NCBI RefSeq assembly: GCF_000411255.1
Contig: NZ_KE150413.1
Span: forward strand, 1,836,580-1,900,579
DNA from: Paenibacillus sp. HGH0039
Lineage (GTDB): Bacteria; Bacillota; Bacilli; Paenibacillales; NBRC-103111
DNA: 64,000 nt
Direction: 5' to 3'
The stretch's first letter is position 1; every line of letters begins with the position of its first letter. The notes beneath the pieces are model-generated. The model saw only the letters and a list, made by a program, of their open reading frames with translations. It was not told the origin of the DNA and searched no databases. Below are positions 1 through 9,793 of the stretch, in pieces. The position numbers and the translations under genes are program-made.

Positions 1-2
1 TT

Positions 3-245
3 AAGCAGTCGAACGGAAAAATCAACGTACAGTTAGCCGCTGCGATGACCAAGACGTTCAACAGCTACGAGTACGCGGTGAACCAAATCCAGTTCGATGC
101 GAACGGCTCTACCGAGCGCTACAATATCCACCGCAGCGCCTACTATCACAAAGGCTCCGAAACCCTCACCGCTTCCTCTTTCAACAAAGGGGAGACGGTA
201 ACGGTTTACATCGTAGATAACAAAATCATCGAAATGGAAAAGTAA
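3..245 (+). CDS. C-terminal end of an unidentified protein (cut by window edge)
   Basis: The frame is open from the left edge to a TAA at 243-245, so only the last 80 residues are visible. An ATG at 45 lies inside the frame but has no ribosome binding site, so it is probably internal. The residues alternate polar and hydrophobic as in a beta-rich extracellular domain, ending DNKIIEMEK. No family is recognised. A strong hairpin terminator follows directly, so this is the last gene of its transcript. Confidence 0.6.
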   Translation, partial: KQSNGKINVQLAAAMTKTFNSYEYAVNQIQFDANGSTERYNIHRSAYYHKGSETLTASSFNKGETVTVYIVDNKIIEMEK

Positions 246-255
246 GGATTGCCTG

Positions 256-284
256 ACCGTCCTCTCCGTGAGGGCGGTTTTTTC
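256..284 (+). terminator. Rho-independent terminator
   Basis: ACCGTCCTC (256-264), loop TCCGT, GAGGGCGGT (270-278), one G-T pair, then a run of T. Confidence 0.8.
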
Positions 285-399
285 TTTGTCCAAAACTTTT
301 TGAAAAATGTTCGCATTTGTTTGCATCCTTCCATTGCAACCTGACAAACATTCCGCTACACTTGTAAAAGGAAAACGGGGAATTGAAGAAGAGGTACTC

Positions 400-1059
400 A
401 TGAATCAGAAGGTAAGGCACATTTTGGACACGATTGGTGAAATGTTTCCAGACGCGCACTGCGAATTGAACCATTCGAATCCGTTCGAGTTAACCATTGC
501 GGTGCTTCTTTCCGCCCAGTGTACAGATGAAACCGTGAATAAAGTCACCCAGACGCTGTTTCAAAAATATAAGACGCCGGAAGATTATTTAGCCGTCCCT
601 CTGGAGGAGCTTGAGCAGGACATCCGACGCATCGGTTTGTACCGCAACAAGGCGAAGAACATTCAGAAGCTGTGTCAACTCGTTCTCGAACGCTACGACG
701 GCCAGATTCCGACCACGCACGAACAACTGGTTGAACTGCCCGGTGTAGGCCGTAAAACGGCTAACGTAGTCGTCTCCAATGCTTTCGGGGTCCCCGCAAT
801 CGCCGTCGATACTCACGTGGAGCGGGTGTCGAAGCGGCTTGGGCTGGCGGGCAAAGACGACTCCGTACTCGAAGTCGAGAAGAAATTGATGCGAAAAGTG
901 CCTCGCGAGGAATGGACCTTGACGCATCACCGGCTTATTTTTTTCGGAAGGTACCACTGCAAGGCGCAGTCGCCGAAATGCGATATTTGTCCGCTGCTTG
1001 ATATCTGCCCGGAAGGAAAAAAACGTATGAAAATCAAGAAAGTAAGCAAAACTAGTTAA
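400..1059 (+). CDS. nth: Endonuclease III (DNA glycosylase/AP lyase)
   Basis: Base-excision repair enzyme that removes oxidised pyrimidines and cleaves the abasic site; 219 residues, the usual length. Seen: helix-hairpin-helix LPGVGRKTANVVV with the catalytic lysine K119, the conserved aspartate D137 in AVDTHVERV, and a C-terminal [4Fe-4S] ligand set with spacing C-x6-C-x2-C-x5-C (CKAQSPKCDICPLLDIC). The frame stays open upstream to 307, but ATG 400 has the purine-rich site GAAGAAGAGG before it and gives the family N-terminus. A small gene follows 29 bp later and a dynamin-like gene after that. Confidence 0.95.
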   Translation: MNQKVRHILDTIGEMFPDAHCELNHSNPFELTIAVLLSAQCTDETVNKVTQTLFQKYKTPEDYLAVPLEELEQDIRRIGLYRNKAKNIQKLCQLVLERYDGQIPTTHEQLVELPGVGRKTANVVVSNAFGVPAIAVDTHVERVSKRLGLAGKDDSVLEVEKKLMRKVPREEWTLTHHRLIFFGRYHCKAQSPKCDICPLLDICPEGKKRMKIKKVSKTS

Positions 1060-1088
1060 AAAGAATGTGTAGTGAGGGATGAGTAGAA

Positions 1089-1367
1089 ATGAAATGCATA
1101 GCTGTTTACACGAAAGATTTTGAACTATTTTCCGATTTGTACGAGACAATCATGAACACACCGCTCTCCGAAAATGAAGAAAAAGAAATTCAAGGCGTTA
1201 TCGTCAGCGAATCCGGCGAAGTGCCTGAGAACTATCTCGAAAAAATGAGAACGAAACCGGAAGTGGTTGTCATGAAAGTGAAAGAAGGCGACATTACCAT
1301 CCTTCAACACGGCGACGTTTTTGAAATCTTCCTTCCGGAAGAAAAAGAGAGCGCAGTGGTTTCCTAA
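1089..1367 (+). CDS. Small acidic protein of unknown function
   Basis: 92 residues, acidic, probably cytoplasmic: no signal peptide or membrane segment. The N-terminus MKCIAVYTKDFELFSDLYE reads like a small alpha/beta domain, followed by a charged middle and an EIFLPEEKE tail. It starts 29 bp after nth with GTGAGGGATGAG before the ATG, so it is probably co-transcribed with nth. A hairpin terminator follows. I do not recognise the family and infer no function; codon use looks like its neighbours, supporting a real gene. Confidence 0.75.
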   Translation: MKCIAVYTKDFELFSDLYETIMNTPLSENEEKEIQGVIVSESGEVPENYLEKMRTKPEVVVMKVKEGDITILQHGDVFEIFLPEEKESAVVS

Positions 1368-1406
1368 ACCGCTCAGCTCCGCTCCAACCGGGCTTCCAAG
1401 CAGGTT

Positions 1407-1475
1407 ACCCGTCTGTCCGCCAGGGACACGCCGATATTTAGGCGTTGTTTTCCGTGCGCGACGGACGGGTTTTTG
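1407..1475 (+). terminator. Long-stem terminator after the nth operon
   Basis: ACCCGTCTGTC (1407-1417) pairs with GACGGACGGGT (1460-1470), one G-T pair. The loop carries a second small hairpin ACGCC/GGCGT (1428-1445). TTTT follows. Confidence 0.6.
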
Positions 1476-1489
1476 CGTATAAACAGAAA

Positions 1490-1518
1490 TTGACTTCCGG
1501 AACACCCGGGATTACACT
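1490..1518 (+). promoter_or_regulatory. SigA-type promoter of the dynamin gene
   Basis: TTGACT (1490-1495), 17-bp spacer, TACACT (1513-1518), placed just after the upstream terminator and 48 bp before the dynamin start codon. Confidence 0.6.
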
Positions 1519-1566
1519 TAAACCGATATCAATGGCATGGGAGATTAGAAGGAGATTAGAAACTCA

Positions 1567-4500
1567 ATGAATGTACTTATGGAGCAAAGAAAGGACGAGG
1601 TTCTCCGCGCATTCGACCGCCTTCGGGAAGAAATGAAGGTGGCCGGCGACGGCGCGCGGGTACGCAAGCTGATTCAACTGGAAGACAAGCTCGGCGGCGA
1701 GAAAACCGTCCTCGCGTTCTGCGGACATTTCTCGGCGGGCAAATCCACATTGATCAATACGTTATGCGGGCACCGGCTTCTGCCTTCCAGCCCGATTCCG
1801 ACGAGCGCGAATATCGTAAGCATCGAGAGCGGGGAAGAAGGGGCGGAAGTCGTTCAGAGGAGTGAAGGCGAGGAAGAGGCGAGAATACGTCGGATTCCGC
1901 TGAGCGAACTGGACGCTTACTGCGTTAACGGGACGGATATCGAGGAAGTTCGTATTTCGTATCCGCTGCCTTTTCTCGGGGAGCACGCCGTGCTTCTGGA
2001 TACTCCCGGAATCGATTCCACGGACGGGGCTCACCACATGGCTACGGAGTCGGCGCTGCATCTGGCCGATGCGGTTTTCTATGTCATGGACTATAACCAT
2101 GTTCAATCGGAAGTAAACCTGGCCTTCACGAAACAGATGAAAGAGCGGGGCAAGCCGCTTTATCTGATCGTGAACCAAATCGATAAACACCGGGAAGAGG
2201 AGCTTTCTTTCGACACGTACAAAGAAAGCGCACTGGAAGCATTCCGCAGCTGGGGCATTTACCCGGACGGAATGTTCTTCGTGACGATGAAGCAGCCGGA
2301 CCATCCCCGCAACGAGTCCGGCAAGCTCAAATGGCTGCTGTCCCGATTGATCGGCATGCAGTTGGAGCTTCGCGAAGCGAGTGTGGACGCGGCGGCGGAT
2401 CATCTGATCGGCGAGCATATCCAGTGGCTGAGGGAGCAAAGCGAGCCGCAGAAAGCGGTTCTGCGCGAGCGTGTGGACGAAGAGGAGTCGGCAGGAGTAC
2501 TGGCCGAGTACGAGGAGCTGACACGCCGCCTGAACGAAGCGCAGTCGCTGCCCGGCCAGCTGACGGACTCGCTGAGGAAAGAGATTGCAGCGATCATCGA
2601 CAATGCGAATGTAACACCCGCGCTAACCCGCGACAAAGCGCATGAATATTTGCTCAGCCGGAAGCCGGGCTTCAAGGTCGGCTTCTTCGGAGCGGCCGCA
2701 AAGACGGCCGCGGAGGTGGAGCGGCGTCTGGACGTATTCCGCGAGGATTACACCGAGCAGGTTCACGCCCAGATGGACTGGCATCTGAGGGATGCGCTTC
2801 GCAGAGCATACAGCGGCATTGGCATGACCGACGAGAAACTGCTGGCCGATATCGACGCGTTCAGCGTGGAAGTCACGTCTCCGTGGCTTGCTTCGCAGGT
2901 CAACACGGAAGCCGTGTTCGGAAACGAATACACGATGACGTATATGCGCCAGACGGCCGCGGAGCTGAAAACGGCCGCGCGCCGCTCAGCGCTCGCGATG
3001 ATCGACCGGCTTGCCGGCCTTGCCGGCAGCTGCTCGGTCCGGCTCGATTCCGAGCTGGCGCCCGATCTGCGGCAGCTGGAAGAGCGGCTCGGCGCCCTGC
3101 GCGAGCTGAATCGCTTCGAGCGCGAGGAGGCGGCCCGCGAGGAGTCTCTGCGTGCGCTGGCCTCCTGGCCGCACGCGAAGGCGTACGAGCTGCCGGATCT
3201 TGCCGCTTACCGCGGTGAAGAGGCCGCGGTAAGCGGTGTACTGCACACGTCCGAGATGGAGACGATCCTGCGTGCGGCGCATACCGCGCCGGGGGATCGC
3301 GACAGCCTCGCGGACGGGGAAAGCGGTACGGCCTCTGCGCCGCATAACGCTCCGGCTGTCGGAGCGTCCGCAGCCCCGGCGGGCGCCTCCGACGCCTCCG
3401 GCGCCACGGAAGCGGCCGCGGGCGGGCTGCAGCTCGGCGCGAAGCGCGCGGAGCGCCGCGCGCAGGATCTCGCGGCAGCGGCGGATCTCCTCGGCGATAT
3501 GCCGTCGATGAGATCGATTGTGCGCTCCCTGCGCGAGAAGGCCGAACGTCTGCGGCATAAGACGTTCACCGTCGCCTTGTTCGGCGCTTTCAGCGCCGGC
3601 AAGTCGTCCTTCACCAACGCGCTGATCGGCAAGCGCGTACTGCCCGTGTCGCCGAATCCGACGACGGCGGCGATTAACAAAATCGTGCCGCCTACGGCCG
3701 ATTGGCCGCATGGAACGGCCAAGGTGCAGATGAAGTCGGCGGAAGTGATGCTCCAGGACGTTCTGTTCTCCCTGGATGTGCTGGGCGTCCGGGCATCCGC
3801 CATGGAAGAGGCGCTGGCCGCGATCCGGGGGCTTACCCCGGAAAGCGTGACGGCCAAGGGCAAGCCGCACTTTACGTTCCTCAAAGCGGTTGCCAAAGGC
3901 TGGCCCGATGCCGCCCCGCTTCTCGGAACGCAGCAGAGAGTCGGAGAGGATGCATTCGCCGGCTATGTGGCGGAAGAATCCAAGTCGTGCTTCGTCGAGT
4001 ACATCGAGCTGCATTATTCCACGCCGCTCACGGAGCAGGGAATCGTGTTCGTGGACACGCCGGGAGCGGATTCGATCAATGCGCGCCACACGGGCGTCGC
4101 TTTCGACTATATCAAGAACGCGGACGCGATTTTGTTCGTGACCTACTATAACCATGCCTTTTCCCAGGCGGACCGTGAGTTTTTGCTGCAGCTCGGAAGG
4201 GTTAAAGACAGCTTTGAACTGGATAAAATGTTCTTTCTCGTCAATGCCGCGGATTTGGCCGCAAGCGAGGAAGAGCTGCAGGGCGTTGTCCGTCACATTG
4301 AAACGAACCTGCTCCAGCACGGAATCCGTCATCCGAGGATTTACCCGGTGTCGAGCCATCTGGCCGCCGAAGGGAAGCTGTCCGGGGACGGCAAAAAGCT
4401 GGAGGCTTCCGGCATTGTTCCGTTCGAACAGGACTTTATCCGCTTCACGCTGGAGGAGCTGACGGATATTTCGCTGCGCTCCGCCGACCAGGAGCTTGAA

Positions 4501-5346
4501 CGGGCGCTGCATGTTCTCCAGGAGCGTATCGAAGGTGCGCAGCAGGGGGAAGAAGCTCGCAAAGCGCGTTTACAGGCGCTGGAGCGTGCAGAGGAAGCGG
4601 CCGTCCGTCTCCTGAAGGATACGGACCCTGCGCCTGTGCAGCGCGAACTGGCCAAGGAAATCCAGGAGCTGCTCTATTACGTGAAGCAGCGGACGATGTA
4701 CCGGTTCGGCGAGCTGTATAACGCCTCCTTCAACCCGGCTTCCTTCCGGGAAGGGGGCGGGGACCCCAAAGCCGCCCTGCGCGAAAGCTGGCGCGACCTC
4801 CTTCGGATGATCGAATTCGATCTTCAGCAGGAAGTGCTGGCGACCAGTCTGCGGATCGAGCAGTTTCTGAACAGGCTTGCGAAAGGGACTTACGAATCGT
4901 GGGGAACCGGACTCCGCAAACTGCTGGAAAGCTACGAATTCGAAGCGTACGAATCCGTTTCTTTCGACACGCCGGATAACAAGCTGCCTCTGGAAGCTCC
5001 CGATGTAACGGACAAAGTGCTTGCCGCTCATTTCAAGAACGCCAAGTATTTCTTCGAGGGCGAAGGAAAAAGCAAGCTGAGGGCGGAGCTTGAAGGCAGA
5101 CTGAACGATCCGGTCGCTCGGTTCGTAGAAAGCGCCGTAGCTATGCTGAAGGAATTGTATGCGGGACATCTGTCGGATACGTTCGCGGTGCTGGAAGAAA
5201 GACATCTTGAGAGCTACCGCGAGCATCTGGAAGGCATGAGAGACGCGCTCCAAATGCGGACGGACGTCGGCGTGCTGGCTTCGAAGCGCGACGAACTCGC
5301 CAAATGGATTCCGACGCGGAGCGGAGAAGCTTCAGCCGGGCATTAA
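1567..5346 (+). CDS. dynA: Two-headed bacterial dynamin-like GTPase
   Basis: 1259 residues with two dynamin GTPase modules in tandem, the architecture of Bacillus DynA (YpbR), a membrane-remodelling and membrane-repair protein. First head: P-loop GHFSAGKST (residues 53-61), DTPGID, NQID. Second head: P-loop GAFSAGKSS from residue 673, DTPGAD, and NAAD as the fourth GTPase motif. Each head is followed by long helical stalk regions. The two halves are joined by an Ala/Ser/Gly-rich linker (about residues 570-620) that looks disordered. Start ATG 1567 has AAGGAG at 1549-1554, 12 bp away; an ATG four codons in is possible. It has its own promoter and is monocistronic as far as can be seen. Confidence 0.9.
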   Translation: MNVLMEQRKDEVLRAFDRLREEMKVAGDGARVRKLIQLEDKLGGEKTVLAFCGHFSAGKSTLINTLCGHRLLPSSPIPTSANIVSIESGEEGAEVVQRSEGEEEARIRRIPLSELDAYCVNGTDIEEVRISYPLPFLGEHAVLLDTPGIDSTDGAHHMATESALHLADAVFYVMDYNHVQSEVNLAFTKQMKERGKPLYLIVNQIDKHREEELSFDTYKESALEAFRSWGIYPDGMFFVTMKQPDHPRNESGKLKWLLSRLIGMQLELREASVDAAADHLIGEHIQWLREQSEPQKAVLRERVDEEESAGVLAEYEELTRRLNEAQSLPGQLTDSLRKEIAAIIDNANVTPALTRDKAHEYLLSRKPGFKVGFFGAAAKTAAEVERRLDVFREDYTEQVHAQMDWHLRDALRRAYSGIGMTDEKLLADIDAFSVEVTSPWLASQVNTEAVFGNEYTMTYMRQTAAELKTAARRSALAMIDRLAGLAGSCSVRLDSELAPDLRQLEERLGALRELNRFEREEAAREESLRALASWPHAKAYELPDLAAYRGEEAAVSGVLHTSEMETILRAAHTAPGDRDSLADGESGTASAPHNAPAVGASAAPAGASDASGATEAAAGGLQLGAKRAERRAQDLAAAADLLGDMPSMRSIVRSLREKAERLRHKTFTVALFGAFSAGKSSFTNALIGKRVLPVSPNPTTAAINKIVPPTADWPHGTAKVQMKSAEVMLQDVLFSLDVLGVRASAMEEALAAIRGLTPESVTAKGKPHFTFLKAVAKGWPDAAPLLGTQQRVGEDAFAGYVAEESKSCFVEYIELHYSTPLTEQGIVFVDTPGADSINARHTGVAFDYIKNADAILFVTYYNHAFSQADREFLLQLGRVKDSFELDKMFFLVNAADLAASEEELQGVVRHIETNLLQHGIRHPRIYPVSSHLAAEGKLSGDGKKLEASGIVPFEQDFIRFTLEELTDISLRSADQELERALHVLQERIEGAQQGEEARKARLQALERAEEAAVRLLKDTDPAPVQRELAKEIQELLYYVKQRTMYRFGELYNASFNPASFREGGGDPKAALRESWRDLLRMIEFDLQQEVLATSLRIEQFLNRLAKGTYESWGTGLRKLLESYEFEAYESVSFDTPDNKLPLEAPDVTDKVLAAHFKNAKYFFEGEGKSKLRAELEGRLNDPVARFVESAVAMLKELYAGHLSDTFAVLEERHLESYREHLEGMRDALQMRTDVGVLASKRDELAKWIPTRSGEASAGH

Positions 5347-5974
5347 CAGGAAACGGGATCGCCCGGCGTCTTTGGCTGCTATCGATTGAAGCAGGCAACT
5401 GTTTAATGGAGCCCTGCCTCAGCGCGGCTCTGCTCTTTCAGGGAACGGAGGAGGCCGGTTTGTCCGGATACGCCGGGCCGGGCGTTACGGGGTGTACGAC
5501 TGCGACGGCCGTCCTTTCCTTCTCTAGGCAGGGTTTTTCCGGCCGTGCTGTATCGCAAGCAGGCAAACCGGCCTTGAGGGAGGCGCATTGGGCGGTCAGA
5601 GAGCTTCTGCCCCGTCTTCGGTCCGCCTCGGCCATGTCGTAAGAGAAAAAGACCTTCACCGAATTTCGGGTGAAGGTCTTTCTTTTTTTACAGCAAAAAG
5701 GAGAAGGAACGGCACGCATTTAAAGACGAATTAGAGAAAAATCCGGGTTTAGTTAGGTTTGTTATGATACCGCTTTCATTGATGGGAAATTTGATGATTT
5801 ACAAGGATAGCAACTCTCAGGTGTCTAAATCGTGAACAAATGAAGGGTTAAGGGGAATTCAGCCTCTTTCCACTCGTTGCCGCCCTACGGGGATGGTGTT
5901 AAGATTCATTAAGGTTTGCTAGGTAAAGCCTTGCTCAAAATTCGGTGAACTTGGCCCATGTCCAGGAGGATGCT
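5347..5974. other. Gene-free stretch after the dynamin gene
   Basis: Apart from the terminator at 5648-5689 I see no supported gene. An open frame from 5304 to 5642 begins inside the dynamin gene and lacks a ribosome binding site and family features. The part after 5690 is AT-richer and probably holds the exporter promoter, but no convincing -35/-10 pair was found. Confidence 0.5.
5648..5689 (+). terminator. Rho-independent terminator
   Basis: AAAGACCTTCACC (5648-5660) pairs perfectly with GGTGAAGGTCTTT (5669-5681), then a T run. Confidence 0.85.
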
Positions 5975-7759
5975 ATGGAAGTCTTTAAGGGGCTCAAACG
6001 GTTTTATTGGCCCGAACGGAAGCTGCTTTTCGCTTCTATTTTTTGCTTGATCTGCACGACGGCCTTAGGCCTTGTGTACCCGAACCTGCTGCGTTATCTC
6101 ATTGATGACGTTATCGCGGTGAAGCGCTACGATCAGGTCCCTGCACTCGCTCTATTCGTAGTAGGGGTGATTGCGGTGAAAGCGCTGTTCCAGTTTCTGC
6201 ACGGGTTCAGCGGGGGGCGGCTCGGCAACCGGGTCGCGTATAACATGCGGGAAGCGATGTACGAGAAGCTCCAGTACTTGTCTTTCCAGTACTACGACAA
6301 AGCCCGAACCGGGGATCTGATGTCTCGTCTTACGGCCGATCTTGAAGCGATCCGGAATTTCATCGGCTTCGGTTTCGCGCAAATTCTGAACGTGTTTTTG
6401 ATGGTCCTTTTCGGAATGGTCATGATGTTCTCGATCAGCTGGAAACTGACGCTTCTGACGATGCTGACGATGCCTTTTCTGGCTTTTGCGGCCATTCGTT
6501 TTGAAGGAAAAATCCATCCGGCCTTTCGTTCGCTCCGGGCTTCCATGAGCAATATGACGACGGCTGTGCAGGAAAATATCACAGGGGTGCGGACGGTAAA
6601 ATCTTTTGCCCGCGAACCTTACGAAGTCGAGAAATTTACGCTCCGCAACGAGGAATACCGGGCGAACAACGTCATTACCTCGGAGATCTGGTCCAAGTAT
6701 TTCCCGGTGATGGAGCTGATCGCGAACCTGAGTGCCGTTATTCTGCTCGGTGTGGGCGGTTACATGGTGATCCTCGGATCGCTGTCCGTGGGAGAACTCG
6801 TCGCTTTTTTCAGCCTCGTCTGGTATATCATCGGGCCGATGTGGGGAATCGGATTTCACATTAATAACTATACGCAATCCAAAGCGTCGGGTGAGAAAAT
6901 TCTCGAAATTCTCCATCAGTACGTTCATGTGAAGGACGGGGAGCATGCAGTCGAACTGAACCCCGATACCGTAAAAGGGCATGTTTCCTTCGACCGGGTG
7001 ACTTTCGCTTATCCGGATGCGGAGGCCGCTATCCATGATCTCAGTCTGAACGCGCCTCCCGGAACCGTCATCGGTTTTCTGGGCGGAACGGGGTCCGGGA
7101 AATCGACGATTATTTCCCTGCTCATGCGGGCATACAACGTGAAAACCGGACAAATCACACTGGACGGAATGGATATTAAAGACATCCGGCTGGAAAGTCT
7201 CCGAGGCCAGATCGCGACGGTTTTCCAGGAAACGTTCTTGTTCTCCTCGACGATCAAGGGCAACATCGCGTACGGGCGCAAAGACGTTACGATGGACGAG
7301 ATTATCCGCGCCGCCAAGCTTGTGAAAGCGCATGATTTTATTATGGAGATGCCCCTTGGCTACGACACGGTCGTGGGTGAGCGGGGAATGGGCCTCTCGG
7401 GCGGACAAAAACAGAGAATCGCCATCGCTCGCGCTCTGATTAAAGATCCTAAAATTCTTATTCTGGACGATGCGACCAGCGCGGTCGATATGGAGACGGA
7501 ACAGGAAATCCAGGCGGGATTCAAGGAAGTGATGCGGGGCAGGACAACGTTTATTATCGCCCATCGTATTTCTTCACTCAAACACGCCGACGAAATTATC
7601 GTGCTGGATAAAGGGCGCGTCGTACAAAGAGGGACTCACTCGGAGCTGATCCGCCAAGAAGGCCCTTATCTGGAAACGTACCGCATCCAATATTCGGATC
7701 ATCCCGATGTCGCGGGAGCAGCGGATGCGCAGCAAAGGAGGGCGGCAGTCCATGAGTAA
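5975..7759 (+). CDS. ABC exporter half-transporter, degenerate-site subunit
   Basis: 594-residue half-transporter: six-helix membrane domain (about residues 1-310) and ATPase domain (330-575). It resembles Bacillus YknU-type exporters. Seen: Walker A GGTGSGKST (about 369), canonical signature LSGGQKQR (about 474), and Walker B ILILDDATSAVD, where the catalytic glutamate after Walker B is aspartate (D499). That substitution marks the subunit holding the non-hydrolysing site in heterodimeric exporters. The frame opens at GTG 5945, but ATG 5975 has AGGAGG at 5964-5969, five bases upstream. The stop overlaps the partner gene by 8 bp. Substrate unknown; multidrug or lipid export is likely from the family. 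Confidence 0.9.
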   Translation: MEVFKGLKRFYWPERKLLFASIFCLICTTALGLVYPNLLRYLIDDVIAVKRYDQVPALALFVVGVIAVKALFQFLHGFSGGRLGNRVAYNMREAMYEKLQYLSFQYYDKARTGDLMSRLTADLEAIRNFIGFGFAQILNVFLMVLFGMVMMFSISWKLTLLTMLTMPFLAFAAIRFEGKIHPAFRSLRASMSNMTTAVQENITGVRTVKSFAREPYEVEKFTLRNEEYRANNVITSEIWSKYFPVMELIANLSAVILLGVGGYMVILGSLSVGELVAFFSLVWYIIGPMWGIGFHINNYTQSKASGEKILEILHQYVHVKDGEHAVELNPDTVKGHVSFDRVTFAYPDAEAAIHDLSLNAPPGTVIGFLGGTGSGKSTIISLLMRAYNVKTGQITLDGMDIKDIRLESLRGQIATVFQETFLFSSTIKGNIAYGRKDVTMDEIIRAAKLVKAHDFIMEMPLGYDTVVGERGMGLSGGQKQRIAIARALIKDPKILILDDATSAVDMETEQEIQAGFKEVMRGRTTFIIAHRISSLKHADEIIVLDKGRVVQRGTHSELIRQEGPYLETYRIQYSDHPDVAGAADAQQRRAAVHE

Positions 7760-9602
7760 CCGGCAGCGGCAGTCCGAAGAGAAAGTGAACGGCCAAGGAG
7801 CCGGGAGCGGCGAACGATTCGTCTACCAAGACGACGAGATGTTAGAGAAATCGTTTGACTGGGGGCAGTTTAAACGACTTGCCGTTTACATGAAACCTTA
7901 CAGCAAGCAGATTATTCCGATCGTAATCGTCATGATGATCGTCGGAGCGGTAACGAAGCTGTCGATCCCGCTTATCATCAGTACGACGATCGATTCGTCG
8001 CTTCATGTCGGCGGGGACGCTAAATTTTTATTCGGCATGGTCGCTTTAATGCTCGGGGTGTACATCGTCCAGTGGCTGGCGAATAAATACCGCATCAAGT
8101 ATACGAGTGTAATCGGCCAACGCGTGATTTACGACCTCAGGCACGACCTGTTCCGGCACATTCAGCGGCTGTCCTTCGAATTTTTCGATAAGCGGCCGGC
8201 GGGCTCGGTGCTCGTGCGTGTAACGAACTACGTGAACTCTCTTCAGGATTTGTTCACGAACGGTGTCGTCAACATGATGATCGACTGTGTCCAGCTTGTC
8301 GGGATCGTGATTATTCTGCTGACGATCAACTTCAAACTGGGAGCCGCGATTATTATTACGGTTCCGCTCATGTTTATCGTTTCGTCCCAGCTTCGCAAAC
8401 GGGTCAGACGCTCGTGGCAGACGGTTAATATCAAGCAGTCCCGTCTGAACGCCCATCTCAACGAGTGTATTCAGGGAATCCGGGTCACGCAGGCATATAC
8501 GCAGGAGAAGGAAAATATCCGCTTCTTCGAACAGATGAACGAGGACAACAAACAGGCGTGGAACCGTGCTTCCAAGCTGAACCAGAGCTTCGGGCCGATC
8601 ATTGAGATTACGGGCGCGATCGGGTATTTTATCCTGTTCTGGTACGGAGCGAGCCTGATTCAGTCCGGGGAAATTACGGTCGGTCTCCTGGTTGCTTTCG
8701 CAAGCTACATCGGGAACTTCTGGGAGCCGATCAACCGGATGGTCCAAATGTATTCGCAGCTTCTCGTGGCCATGGCTTCGGCCGAGCGCATCTTTGAATT
8801 TATGGATGAGCAGCCGACCGTCGGCGAGAAAGAAAACGCTGCCGAACTTCCGCCGATCCGGGGGCAGGTCAGCTTCGAGAATATCGTATTCGAATATGAG
8901 AAAGGCCGGACCGCCCTGAACCATATCAATGTGGACGTTCAGCCGGGGCAGAGCATTGCTCTTGTCGGTCATACGGGTTCGGGCAAGAGCACCATCATTA
9001 ACCTGCTCTGCCGCTTCTATGATCCGACGGAAGGCTGCGTACGTATTGACGGGAAGGATATACGCGATGTTAAGCTGCAAAGTCTGCGGTCCCAGATTGG
9101 GATCGTCCTGCAGGATACGTTCATTTTCTCGGGAACGATCCGCGACAATATCCGTTTCGGGCGGCTCGACGCGACGGATGAAGAGGTCGAAGCGGCCGCC
9201 AAAGCGGTTCATGCGCATGATTTCATCCTGAAGCTGCCCTTCGGCTACGATACGGAGGTTCAGGAACGGGGGAACGCGCTCTCGATGGGGCAGCGGCAGC
9301 TGATCTCGTTTGCCCGGGCGCTGCTCGCGGACCCTGCTATCCTCATTCTGGACGAAGCAACCGCAAGCATCGACACCGAGACGGAGCTGCGTATCCAGGA
9401 AGCGTTAAAAACGCTCTTAAAAGGCCGAACTTCCTTCATGGTGGCCCACCGGTTGTCCACGATCCGCGGTGCGGATAAGATTATCGTTCTCGATCACGGG
9501 ACAATTATGGAAACCGGCGATCACGATGAGCTGATGAGGCATCAGGGCATTTATTACGGGCTGATTCAGGCTCAATATAAATTTTTGCAGGATGCGATTT
9601 AA
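7752..9602 (+). CDS. ABC exporter half-transporter, partner subunit
   Basis: 616 residues, with an N-terminal extension of about 40 residues before the first membrane helix. ATPase motifs: Walker A GHTGSGKST (about 406), Walker B ILILDEATASID with the catalytic glutamate E535, and an altered signature LSMGQRQL (about 510) in place of LSGGQ. The altered signature and the aspartate of the preceding subunit meet in the same composite site, so the two form a heterodimer with one active and one degenerate ATP site. ATG 7752 is preferred over ATG 7707 because AAAGGAGG lies at 7734-7741; this gives an 8-bp overlap and translational coupling. Resembles YknV. Confidence 0.9.
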   Translation: MSNRQRQSEEKVNGQGAGSGERFVYQDDEMLEKSFDWGQFKRLAVYMKPYSKQIIPIVIVMMIVGAVTKLSIPLIISTTIDSSLHVGGDAKFLFGMVALMLGVYIVQWLANKYRIKYTSVIGQRVIYDLRHDLFRHIQRLSFEFFDKRPAGSVLVRVTNYVNSLQDLFTNGVVNMMIDCVQLVGIVIILLTINFKLGAAIIITVPLMFIVSSQLRKRVRRSWQTVNIKQSRLNAHLNECIQGIRVTQAYTQEKENIRFFEQMNEDNKQAWNRASKLNQSFGPIIEITGAIGYFILFWYGASLIQSGEITVGLLVAFASYIGNFWEPINRMVQMYSQLLVAMASAERIFEFMDEQPTVGEKENAAELPPIRGQVSFENIVFEYEKGRTALNHINVDVQPGQSIALVGHTGSGKSTIINLLCRFYDPTEGCVRIDGKDIRDVKLQSLRSQIGIVLQDTFIFSGTIRDNIRFGRLDATDEEVEAAAKAVHAHDFILKLPFGYDTEVQERGNALSMGQRQLISFARALLADPAILILDEATASIDTETELRIQEALKTLLKGRTSFMVAHRLSTIRGADKIIVLDHGTIMETGDHDELMRHQGIYYGLIQAQYKFLQDAI

Positions 9603-9632
9603 CGGGCCTGCATGCATGAAGATGAATCAAGG

Positions 9633-9656
9633 GAACTCCTCCGGGAGTTCTTTTTG
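9633..9656 (+). terminator. Terminator after the ABC exporter pair
   Basis: GAACTCC (9633-9639), loop TCCG, GGAGTTC (9644-9650), then TTTTT. Confidence 0.75.
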
Positions 9657-9793
9657 TTTGAGGGTAAGAATGGATGAGCCATACCGGCGAAAGCTGCTGG
9701 AGGGAAAGAATGTTAACCGTTCTCTCTCGACAGAAAGGGGCAAATCATGATAGGGTAATTAATTGGATGGAACACGAGTGAAGGAGGATTTGT

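Noticed and set aside
2986-4512. Long antisense open frame within the dynamin gene
   Set aside because: Shadow of a verified gene; Arg-rich composition typical of antisense translation.
5304-5642. 112-codon frame from the end of the dynamin gene to the terminator
   Set aside because: Starts inside the dynamin gene without a ribosome binding site; composition is not protein-like.
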